Shown: positions 35,785 through 43,301 of the stretch, in pieces
Position numbering within the stretch: the stretch's first letter is position 1
How the letters are laid out: the number at the start of each line of letters is the position of its first letter
DNA from: Salinibacter sp. 10B
GTDB lineage: Bacteria; Bacteroidota; Rhodothermia; Rhodothermales; Salinibacteraceae
Assembly (NCBI RefSeq): GCF_002954405.1
Contig: NZ_MQWC01000005.1
Span: forward strand, 124,001 to 188,000
Direction of reading: 5' to 3'
DNA: 64,000 nucleotides
Notes under the pieces: generated by a model
The model's database searches: none
Told to the model about the DNA's origin: nothing
The model's input: only the letters and a program-made list of their open reading frames with translations
Made by a program: the position numbers and the translations under genes

Positions 35785-35813
35785 GTTTTATATTGAACAG
35801 TTTCATGTAGAAC
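35785..35813. promoter_or_regulatory. Tandem 14-bp dyad, site C (upstream of the SDR gene)
   Basis: GTTTTATATTGAAC (35785-35798) and GTTTCATGTAGAAC (35800-35813), 1 bp apart. It lies 95 bp before the preferred start of the NAD(P)-binding protein and 5 bp before the alternative ATG at 35819. A site this close to 35819 supports transcription beginning further right. Confidence 0.75.
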
Positions 35814-35908
35814 GACATATGAAGGACTGGAAGAACGAGAGGCCGGGCGCTGGTCCTCTTTTCAGCGCCGACCGCTACTCCTTTCGAATCCTTACAATCT
35901 GCAGTCCC

Positions 35909-36769
35909 ATGATCCTCGTAACCGGCGCAACCGGCACGATCGGACGCCGCGTTCTTCGACTCTTATCGGAGCGGGGCATTCCTACGCGAGCCCTCTCCCG
36001 CAACCCGAGTCAAGGAGAAACGCTCCCTCACGTGGAGTGGGCCGAGGCGGATCTGGGAGAGCCAGAGACACTTCCCTCGGTGTTCGACGGCGCCAACCGT
36101 CTTTTCATCCTCACGGGCAATGCCCGATCGATGACCCGCCTTCAGAAAAACGCCATCGATGCAGCCGCAAACGCAGGCGTCGAGCACGTGGTCAAGCTCT
36201 CGGCCCGAGGGGCCGATCCGGGATCGAAGTCGGCCATCGGCCAATGGCACCACGAGGTGGAAACGTACCTGAAGGCAGCCGGCCCCACCTGGACGATGCT
36301 CCGTCCCCACGTGTTTATGCAAAACCTTCTCGGTCAGGCCGAGCGCATTCGCAGTCAGGGTGAGATCCGGGCTCCCTCCGGCGAGGGACGAATTCCACTC
36401 GTCGACATCCGTGACATCGCCGACGTGGCAGCCCAAGTGCTCACCGAAGATGGGCACGGGAAAGAGACCTACATTCTGACCGGCGGAGAAGCAATAGACT
36501 ACCATCAGGTTGCAGGCGCCATTGGAACGGCGACAAAGCAGGACGTCGAGTACGTCCCTGAGAGCTTCGATGAGGCGCGCGCCCGCTTTGAGGATGAAGG
36601 GCTTCCCGACTGGCTCATCGACAGCAAGTTGGCCCTGGCCTGGTATCATCGCGCTGGTGGGGCAACGGCCCGGACGACGCGAGACATCTACGACGTGACC
36701 GGACAGCCGCCCCGCACCATCGTCCAGTTTGCCTACGATTACAAGAGCGCCTTCTCCCAGCCGGCATGA
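35909..36769 (+). CDS. NmrA/SDR-type NAD(P)-binding protein
   Basis: 286 residues from the ATG at 35909. The Rossmann start MILVTGATGTIGRRVLRLLSERG has the GxxGxxG dinucleotide motif. Next come TRALSRNPSQ, AEADLGEPETL and HVVKLSARGADPG, as in NmrA/YtfG-like quinone reductases. The later PTWTMLRPHVFMQNLL is typical of the family. These proteins bind NAD(P)H and act as quinone or azo reductases or as redox sensors. The site C operator and MarR gene nearby suggest quinone/electrophile control. An ATG at 35819 would add 30 residues without a Rossmann role. Confidence 0.85.
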   Translation: MILVTGATGTIGRRVLRLLSERGIPTRALSRNPSQGETLPHVEWAEADLGEPETLPSVFDGANRLFILTGNARSMTRLQKNAIDAAANAGVEHVVKLSARGADPGSKSAIGQWHHEVETYLKAAGPTWTMLRPHVFMQNLLGQAERIRSQGEIRAPSGEGRIPLVDIRDIADVAAQVLTEDGHGKETYILTGGEAIDYHQVAGAIGTATKQDVEYVPESFDEARARFEDEGLPDWLIDSKLALAWYHRAGGATARTTRDIYDVTGQPPRTIVQFAYDYKSAFSQPA

Positions 36770-36894
36770 GCGACTCTGAACCGAAACCGGCCACGAGCAA
36801 TTCGGGCTCGATGTCTCGGGAGAAGGCACTGTTCCGGTCTTAACCCGAGGACCTCCCTCGAACCGTTTTTCGATCACCCGAAGCGAGTCCTCCC

Positions 36895-37347
36895 ATGGCC
36901 ACACAGCACGACGGATCCGAAGCCGAAAAGCGTGCCTTGAATGCCTACATTCGGTTTACCCGCGCGTTTGACAGCGTCGATCGCAAGATCGGAGAAACCT
37001 TTCGGACCCGCGACCTGACCTCCGGTCAGTTCGGCGTGCTGGAGACAATCTACCACCTGGGCCCGCTGTACCAGGGCCAGCTCGGGGAAAAGCTCCTTCA
37101 AAGCAAGGGCAACATCAGCACGATCATAAGCAACCTCGTCGATCGAGGCCTCGTTGAGCGACGCCGCGACCAGGAGGATCGCCGCTACATCAAGATTCAT
37201 CTGACGAGCGACGGAGAGGAGTTGATCGAGGACCTCTTTCCTGAACACGTGGAGCGCATTCGATCCACCTTCGAGGCGCTGGAGGCGGAAGAGATCGAAG
37301 AATTCAGTCGGCTGTGCAAGAAGCTCGGGCTCGCAAACGCAGACTGA
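36895..37347 (+). CDS. MarR-family transcriptional regulator
   Basis: A 150-residue MarR protein: FRTRDLTSGQFGVLETIYHLGPLYQGQLGEKLLQSKGNISTIISNLVDRGLVERRRDQEDRRYIKIHLTSDG shows the winged helix (recognition helix GNISTIISNLVDRG) and the D..DRR wing. It lies between the SDR gene and WrbA. The dyads at 35201-35813 and 37407-37435 are the right size for MarR dimers. There is no Cys in the chain, so an oxidative switch by thiols is unlikely; a ligand such as a quinone is more likely (inference). Confidence 0.9.
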   Translation: MATQHDGSEAEKRALNAYIRFTRAFDSVDRKIGETFRTRDLTSGQFGVLETIYHLGPLYQGQLGEKLLQSKGNISTIISNLVDRGLVERRRDQEDRRYIKIHLTSDGEELIEDLFPEHVERIRSTFEALEAEEIEEFSRLCKKLGLANAD

Positions 37348-37406
37348 CGTCCCCTACTCGACCCACTCTAACGGACCCAATATCATGATTTTCTTTTAGT
37401 TGGATA

Positions 37407-37435
37407 GTTTAATATCAAACGGTTTAACGTAAAAC
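37407..37435. promoter_or_regulatory. Tandem 14-bp dyad, site D (upstream of wrbA)
   Basis: GTTTAATATCAAAC (37407-37420) and GTTTAACGTAAAAC (37422-37435), 1 bp apart, 38 bp before the WrbA ATG and 59 bp after the marR stop. It is the best match to the consensus and lies where a repressor would cover the promoter. Confidence 0.8.
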
Positions 37436-37473
37436 CTACAGCTACTTCTCACGCGCAACCCACGTTTTCCACT

Positions 37474-38133
37474 ATGCAATCCGCAAACATCGTCATTCCG
37501 TTCTACTCGTCGTACGGCACCACTCACAAGCTGGCGGAAGCCGTTGAGGAGGGCGCCGCCAAGGTGCCCGGGTCCACTGTTCGGCTCCGCCGTATTCCCG
37601 AGATTTCTTCGGCCGAGGAGGCCATGTCGGGCCAGGACGCCTACGAGGCGGCTCAAGCCGACATGGCAGAGATTCCTCGGATCGAGCAGGACGATCTCCG
37701 CTGGGCCGACGGCATCATCTGGGGGACGCCCACCCGCTTCGGTAACATGGCTGCCCAAGTCAAGCAGTTCATCGATACCCTCGGCGGGATGTGGTTCGAG
37801 GGCGAACTGGAGGGCAAAGCCACCGGTGTCTTTGTCTCGACCGGCTCCATTCACGGCGGGCACGAGACCACGATTCTCACGAGCCTGGTGCCCTTAATTC
37901 ATCTCGGCATGGTGTTCGTCGGGGTGCGCTACTCGACCAACGATCAGATAATGACCACCGAGGGCGTGGGCGGATCCCCGTACGGCCCCTCTACCATGCC
38001 ACGCGAGGACGAAGACGTAGAAGCGCCGGTCCCCGAAGAGGTCCAGACAGCCCAGTCCTTGGGCCAACGCGTGACGCGGGTCGCCGCACGGTTGCGAGCG
38101 CCGGAGGCGGCGCCGGCGAAGTCCTCGGCGTAA
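37474..38133 (+). CDS. wrbA: NAD(P)H:quinone oxidoreductase (WrbA-like)
   Basis: A 219-residue flavodoxin-like protein: IVIPFYSSYGTTHKLAEAVEEGA is the FMN phosphate loop. WADGIIWGTPTRFGNMAAQVKQFIDTLGGMWFEGELEGKATGVFVSTGSIHGGHETTILTSLVPLIHLGMVFVG is the WrbA signature. It reduces quinones by two electrons and so avoids semiquinones (family knowledge). It overlaps the MFS gene (TAATG). It is controlled by the MarR-type operator at 37407. Confidence 0.93.
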   Translation: MQSANIVIPFYSSYGTTHKLAEAVEEGAAKVPGSTVRLRRIPEISSAEEAMSGQDAYEAAQADMAEIPRIEQDDLRWADGIIWGTPTRFGNMAAQVKQFIDTLGGMWFEGELEGKATGVFVSTGSIHGGHETTILTSLVPLIHLGMVFVGVRYSTNDQIMTTEGVGGSPYGPSTMPREDEDVEAPVPEEVQTAQSLGQRVTRVAARLRAPEAAPAKSSA

Positions 38134-39476
38134 TGACGCCGCCGTTCCCCCACGACCACTCATACGAACGAGTGCATCAACTCGCCCTCCCCCTCATGCC
38201 CAACCGCACGCGACTGTCGGTCCTGCTTCTCATCAGCACGCTCCCAGTAATGACGGGCGCGGTGCTCTCCCCCGTTCTTCCGGATCTCCGGGCCGCCTTC
38301 GGCGGCGGGCAACGCGTGGAGGCCTGGACCCGATGGGTGCTCACGACACCGGCCCTGTTTACGGCCGTCGGTGCTCCGCTGGCCGGCGTTCTGGCTGATC
38401 GCACAGGCCGGCGCCCGGTCCTGCTCGGATCCCTCCTGCTCTTTGCTGGCAGTGGGAGCGCGGGCGCCCTGCTCGGCTCCCTTCCGGCCATCACAGTCAG
38501 CCGGGCCGTTCTGGGACTCGCGGCCGGAGGCATTGGCACGGCGGCGACCACCCTCATCGTCGACTACCACGACGACGCCCAGAGCCGGGTCTTGGGCGGA
38601 CAGGCAGCGGTAATGGCCCTCTCCGCGATGATGTACACCGTTCTCGGCGGGCTCCTCACGGACATCTCCTGGCGGGCGCCGTTCGGGATCTATCTGGCCG
38701 GGCTCGCGGTCGTCTGGCCCGCTAGTGCACTCCTTCCCGAGCCGACGCCTGCTGCCGAGGCGGAGGGCACACCCCCCTCCTCCCCTAACGAGAATGTAGA
38801 CGATCGTGAAATAGGCATCGGGTGGGGACGCATTGGCATCCTTTACGGGCTGGCGTTTCTGGGGCTGGCCGTGTTCAATCTCATCCGTGTCGAACTGCCG
38901 TACGCCCTGCAGGCAATGGGCCTCCAGTCGGGCGTATGGATCGCCGTCGTGCTCTCAGGCGGGACCGTGACCGGCGCCCTCGCGTCCGCTGGCTACGACC
39001 GGATCCAGGCGCGAATGGGCACGCGCGGGACGCTGGCCGTCGCGCTGGGGCTCTTCGCCACGGGCTTCGGCATCATCGCGGCAGCCGGCACGCCGGCGAT
39101 GGCCACTTTCGGCGTCGCACTCGCCGGTGGGGGCATGGGGCTGCTCGTGCCGTCCCTCAGCGACGGCGTGGGGAAGGCAACCCCACAGGCAGTGCGCGGC
39201 CGCCTGATGGGCGGGCTCAGCACCCTCCGCAACCTCGGCCGCTTCGCCTCCCCCCTGCTCGCCGCCCCTGCGTTGGTTGGCACCGGCGCGGCGGCGCCCT
39301 TTATCGGCGGGGCACTCACCTCAGCCGTTCTCGCCCTGGCGTTTCTCGCCTGGATGGCTGCCTGCCGCCTTCCAGACGCCCTGCAGGGGCTCCTTCCGGC
39401 TGGCGGCGCTTCGCAACCCCCTTCGCGGAAAGAGAAGCGAGGATCCAAGCCTGAAGCTGCCCTCTGCCAGACGTAA
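38133..39476 (+). CDS. MFS transporter (drug/quinone efflux type)
   Basis: 447 residues from the ATG overlapping the wrbA stop; an ATG at 38196 is the alternative. It has about 12 transmembrane helices. MFS motif A appears as GAPLAGVLADRTGRRPVLLGS between helices 2 and 3, and motif-like GGGMGLLVPSL later. It is coupled to WrbA, so it probably exports a toxic compound or its product. The call as an exporter is from the family. Confidence 0.88.
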   Translation: MTPPFPHDHSYERVHQLALPLMPNRTRLSVLLLISTLPVMTGAVLSPVLPDLRAAFGGGQRVEAWTRWVLTTPALFTAVGAPLAGVLADRTGRRPVLLGSLLLFAGSGSAGALLGSLPAITVSRAVLGLAAGGIGTAATTLIVDYHDDAQSRVLGGQAAVMALSAMMYTVLGGLLTDISWRAPFGIYLAGLAVVWPASALLPEPTPAAEAEGTPPSSPNENVDDREIGIGWGRIGILYGLAFLGLAVFNLIRVELPYALQAMGLQSGVWIAVVLSGGTVTGALASAGYDRIQARMGTRGTLAVALGLFATGFGIIAAAGTPAMATFGVALAGGGMGLLVPSLSDGVGKATPQAVRGRLMGGLSTLRNLGRFASPLLAAPALVGTGAAAPFIGGALTSAVLALAFLAWMAACRLPDALQGLLPAGGASQPPSRKEKRGSKPEAALCQT

Positions 39477-39518
39477 CCTCTCCACCTTCTCATCACCTCT
39501 CAAATTAGGACACAACCC

Positions 39519-40310
39519 ATGGATAACCAGCAAGCTCATTCGACAAAATCTGCAAGCCGACCGACGAGAGAACGTGATCCTCAGGCTGCGCCTCGCATTC
39601 GACGAAGCGGGGATCGAGGCCTCCAGGACCTCGGCTGGTCGACGAACCGAATGACGTTTTCGTTCGCCGACTATCATGACCCGAACTGGATGCGCTTCGG
39701 CCCGTTGCGGGTGCTCATCGAAAGCCACATTGATCCGAACGAGGGCTTTGACAAGCACCCGCACCGCCACGCCGAGATTGTGAGCTACGTGACGGAGGGC
39801 ATCCTCCACCACGAGGACAGCTTTGGTCGGGAAGCCGACATTCGCGCGGGGGAAATGCAACTCATCAGCGCAGGCAGCCGGGGCATGATTCACAGCGAGA
39901 CGAACCCTCGAGGTAAACCGGAGGCCCACTACCAGCTATGGTTTATCCCTGATCGCCTAGATACGGACTTCGCTTACCACGAGCTGAAGCCCCCGACCGA
40001 GGAGCGGCAGGGGCAGTTTCGCCTCTACGTCTCCCCCGATGGGCGCGGGGATAGCATGCCGATCAATACCGACGCCTTTGTCCACGTCGGGCAGTTTTCG
40101 CCAGGGGACCGAGCGTCTCACGAGTTGCCCTCGGGACGAGGCGTATGGGTACAAGTAGTGGACGGCACAGTATCTGTGAACGGTCACACGCTTCAGGCGG
40201 GCGATGGAGCCGGGATCACGGCGCCCGATGAACTCTCCTTTTCGTTCGACGGTGAGACGGAGCTTCTTCTCATCGACGTTCGGATGGACGCAAATCGAAT
40301 CTGGGAATAG
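39519..40310 (+). CDS. Pirin-family protein
   Basis: A 263-residue pirin with the N-terminal cupin metal site (FDKHPHRHAEIVSYVTEGILHHEDSFG, His at HPHRH, then Glu). MQLISAGSRGMIHSETNP gives the rest. The C-terminal cupin is present (GRGVWVQVVDGTVSVNGHTLQAGDGAGI). Pirins are iron-dependent quercetinases or regulators. It lies 42 bp after the MFS gene and probably in the same transcript, adding to the redox theme. Confidence 0.9.
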   Translation: MDNQQAHSTKSASRPTRERDPQAAPRIRRSGDRGLQDLGWSTNRMTFSFADYHDPNWMRFGPLRVLIESHIDPNEGFDKHPHRHAEIVSYVTEGILHHEDSFGREADIRAGEMQLISAGSRGMIHSETNPRGKPEAHYQLWFIPDRLDTDFAYHELKPPTEERQGQFRLYVSPDGRGDSMPINTDAFVHVGQFSPGDRASHELPSGRGVWVQVVDGTVSVNGHTLQAGDGAGITAPDELSFSFDGETELLLIDVRMDANRIWE

Positions 40311-40806
40311 CCTGTTTGCTGCTTCGGATCGGCCGACGCTTCCAAATTCAAGTGAATGCATCCTCCATGTGAGAGCTCAAGGGGTCAGGCCGAATGCTAA
40401 GCACAGTTTCGAACGAAAGGAGGTTTGCAGCGCGCGTCTTCCAGACCGTGTTTGTAGCGACTCAACATTGCTCTTCCCTACTCCGCTTCATCGCCGCTGA
40501 GGACGGATGGTGTGTGTGGGAGATGTTTTCAAAACTTTGTCTCAGGACTTGCCGGCCCGGATCCTGACATGAGAAGATCAATCCTCAATGCTGAGAATCA
40601 ATAATGATTCGGTATCGGCTGTTATCGGGACAAGGATCACCTACTTCATTGCCTACTCTGACGGTAGATGAGTGGTCATCCCGAGGCGCCTTCGCTCAGC
40701 CACATGCCTTATAATAATCTCCTCAATTGGCAATGCCCATCCCGAATCTCGGACTGCTTTACATTCCAGGTGGATTCTGGGCTACCAGCTAAGTACTTCC
40801 AGACAG
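40311..40806. other. Gap between convergent genes
   Basis: Nothing recognisable. It contains GTATCGGCTGTTATCGGGAC near 40610, not clearly related to the other repeats. Open frames are short. Confidence 0.4.
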
Positions 40807-42552
40807 CTACCTAGCAACCGGATTACGGATCGCTCCATGAAAGAGAATTACCCCGGTCTCTCGCTCGGCAATGGCAAAGTAAAACGGCCGGTTCACCTTC
40901 ATTTTCGGAGGAGGGCTCACATCGCGCAAGTCGAAGGACACCGCTGCAGCTTCCGTGCCCCTCTCGTTCACCTTCAGATAGATTTTCTGCTCCACCTCAT
41001 TCAGGAAGAACGGGGTAGGTCGCCCCCGAAGACTGTCGGTACGAGACCCGACATTTATGATGCGTGCAAAATCCGCTTCCCGCGTGAAGGCCTGTTCGAC
41101 GCCGAGCTCTTTGAGCAGCGGGATCAGGTCCAACTTCTTTCGAAGTGCAAATTTCGGCAGGCTAAGTTCGATCTCACTGTTAGTGCTGTCCATTGCGCTG
41201 GTGAGCCGATCCCAGCGCTCCGGTCTAAGCTCACGAACAAACTGGTCAAGGTCCTGCGGCACGAACACATACATCGCCATACGTCCAGTCTCTCCATAGG
41301 GAAGCCGCACCCCTTGGAGGATTAGCTCACCTCCTCGCTTCCGTTGCATGTATGGATATTTTGCCTTCCGTACCATAGTTGGCACCCAAACCGTGTCGGG
41401 CTTTTTCCCTCTCCTCGTGACGATAAAGGGCCTTTGCATGGTGTTTTCCGAATCGAACGGCGCGCTCCATTCTCCGAAGAAGTAAGTCGCATTAGCTAAC
41501 ACTGCTCCATCCTTTGGCCCCTTCTTTATTACTCTTCGAATCTTACCGTTGGTCTTCTCAGTGGCCCACTTGTTGACTTCCTGCGCAAGCTCCTCGCTAT
41601 CGAAGTCTCGCAGATACACCTCTGCATCGAAGTTCTCTTCGAGGGTTCGCCGGTACTCTTCTCGAATTTCAAGGTCAAGGTCGAGGAGACCGGCACTCTT
41701 CATGCTCTTGGTCGGAGAAGCATCGAACCATCCGGCGTTTGCCAAGCGGGTCTCAATGGCAGAGGCGCGACCCACAAGACGCTGTAGAACATGTTGTGGC
41801 TCAGGATGCCTCAGTCGTTGTAGGATTTGACTGGGACCAGAAGCTACAGACTCCCTCAATGTATCTGGCAGGTGGAGCACCTCATAGAGCTCCTGAGCTG
41901 TTCGCCCTCTTGCTCCCTTCGCCGTCATATGCAGAGTCGTTCCCAGGCTGATTGAGGAAAGCAGCGTGTTCGTAGGGGGTTGGCCTTTAGACGCGCTGTC
42001 CGGCTGAACTGTTAGTTCCTTGAGGACATCGAACCCAGTCTGGTTATACTTGGAAGCAAGGGCACGGTCGGCCTGACGGACATCGGCGCTCCTCGATGAA
42101 ACCCAAAAGCGAAATCCCCACGCTCCAGACAGAAGAACTAGGCAGGCCAGTCCTGTAGCCCCGCCGAAGACGACAAGGTCACCGGGAGAAGCGTACCGAG
42201 TTCGGGCCCGCCGATAGGCCACCCAGCCTCCTGAAAAAAAGGCAATGCTACAGACCAGCCTGACAAATGTCCAGGGAAATAGGCCCAGCCCAACCTCATA
42301 CCCGCACTTCCAAAATAACAGAAAGAGGTAGTTGATTATGTAATACAAATACAACCACCAGCCTGATGCCGACTCAGGTCCCACACCTAAGTAGCGGTGC
42401 ATAAACATTATTCCTCCCTCCGCTACTGTTTTGGATACGGCGTAGTAGAGCCCTCCCGCTCCGAAGGTGACACAGAGCAGCGTGAGAACCGCCCAGCCGG
42501 CGAAGACATTGCGACGCCAGGTGAGCCAACTTCTTGAGAAGGGAGCGTCCAT
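40807..42552 (-). CDS. Membrane-anchored serpin
   Basis: A 581-residue protein. About residues 1-160 carry four transmembrane helices (FAGWAVLTLLCVTFGAGGLYYAVS, WWLYLYYIINYLFLLFWK, LVCSIAFFSGGWVAYR, DLVVFGGATGLACLVLLSGAW). A whole serpin domain starts near 190: YNQTGFDVLKELT, NTLLSSISLGTTLHMTAKGARGRTAQELYEVLHL, NATYFFGEWSAPFD, MAMYVFVPQ and IELSLPKFALRKKLDLIPLLKELGVEQAFT. The reactive-loop hinge is VNERGTEAAAVS (EEGTEAAA normally), and the signature RPFYFAIAERETGVILFHGAIRNP is near the end. The loop between hinge and signature is about 5 residues shorter than usual. Bacterial serpins are normally secreted, not anchored by several helices. Confidence 0.9.
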   Translation of the reverse strand: MDAPFSRSWLTWRRNVFAGWAVLTLLCVTFGAGGLYYAVSKTVAEGGIMFMHRYLGVGPESASGWWLYLYYIINYLFLLFWKCGYEVGLGLFPWTFVRLVCSIAFFSGGWVAYRRARTRYASPGDLVVFGGATGLACLVLLSGAWGFRFWVSSRSADVRQADRALASKYNQTGFDVLKELTVQPDSASKGQPPTNTLLSSISLGTTLHMTAKGARGRTAQELYEVLHLPDTLRESVASGPSQILQRLRHPEPQHVLQRLVGRASAIETRLANAGWFDASPTKSMKSAGLLDLDLEIREEYRRTLEENFDAEVYLRDFDSEELAQEVNKWATEKTNGKIRRVIKKGPKDGAVLANATYFFGEWSAPFDSENTMQRPFIVTRRGKKPDTVWVPTMVRKAKYPYMQRKRGGELILQGVRLPYGETGRMAMYVFVPQDLDQFVRELRPERWDRLTSAMDSTNSEIELSLPKFALRKKLDLIPLLKELGVEQAFTREADFARIINVGSRTDSLRGRPTPFFLNEVEQKIYLKVNERGTEAAAVSFDLRDVSPPPKMKVNRPFYFAIAERETGVILFHGAIRNPVAR

Positions 42553-42757
42553 TGGCTGAAGAAAGTGTTGAAGGAGAAGGGGATGAAGAGGAATTCCTGC
42601 TGCGGCAAAGCTCCCGGCCTAGCTGGAAAGGGGTAACTAGAGATGGATCATGATGTCTGGTCACATGATTGGTAATTAGACCAGAAGAAAGTTCCAACTT
42701 TCAGAAGTCTGCAGGCGTGTTCTCTGTGTATCATTTGTTCCACTACGATCCTGAACC

Positions 42758-43168
42758 ATGGCCGAACAATTTTCTGCGTTCCGCCGAGCCGCGAAAAGCA
42801 TAGGAGACATTTTTCTTTGGGGGGTCGTGTCGATTGTCAACGGCGTCTTTGTCGCCCTATTCAGTAGTGGCGTATTCAGGGCTTTGAAGTATCCCAATTG
42901 GGAGCCCTGGTTTTGGCTCAAAGTGTGGGGACCACCGGTCGCCGTCGGCACACTTGCCGGACTGTTATGGTGGAGACGAGGTCATGGAAGTTTTCTCTGG
43001 GCAGTCGTGCCGATTTTCACTGCCCCCCTTCTTGCCGCATTCCTTCTTGGGATTACGTCTCCCCCCTCGAATGCACTACTCACTTCTATGATACTCGTAC
43101 TGGTAGCACTGCCAATTGTCACCGGCGGGTTTGCCGCAGTGCGTTGGTGGAGACGAGGCGACGACTGA
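42758..43168 (+). CDS. Small integral membrane protein
   Basis: A 136-residue protein with four predicted helices: DIFLWGVVSIVNGVFVALFSSG, VAVGTLAGLLWW, FLWAVVPIFTAPLLAAFLLG and LLTSMILVLVALPIVTGGFAAV, with basic loops WWRRGHG and WWRRGDD. No family is known to me. It lies divergent to the serpin and 133 bp ahead of the kinase gene, perhaps in its operon. Confidence 0.6.
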   Translation: MAEQFSAFRRAAKSIGDIFLWGVVSIVNGVFVALFSSGVFRALKYPNWEPWFWLKVWGPPVAVGTLAGLLWWRRGHGSFLWAVVPIFTAPLLAAFLLGITSPPSNALLTSMILVLVALPIVTGGFAAVRWWRRGDD

Positions 43169-43301
43169 ACGGTGCTGCTTGCTCCACAACTTCAGACGCT
43201 GCTAACAGCGGCTTTCTACGAACACTTTCCAATTTTGGAAGGTGGGTATCCGTATTCAGTACAGGCACGTGTAACCACTTCAACGTTCACTCCGACTCGA
43301 C

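Noticed and set aside
37791-38132. Upstream extension of the MFS gene
   Set aside because: It overlaps wrbA in another frame and reads as Arg-rich shadow sequence. The TAATG overlap at 38133 is the better start.
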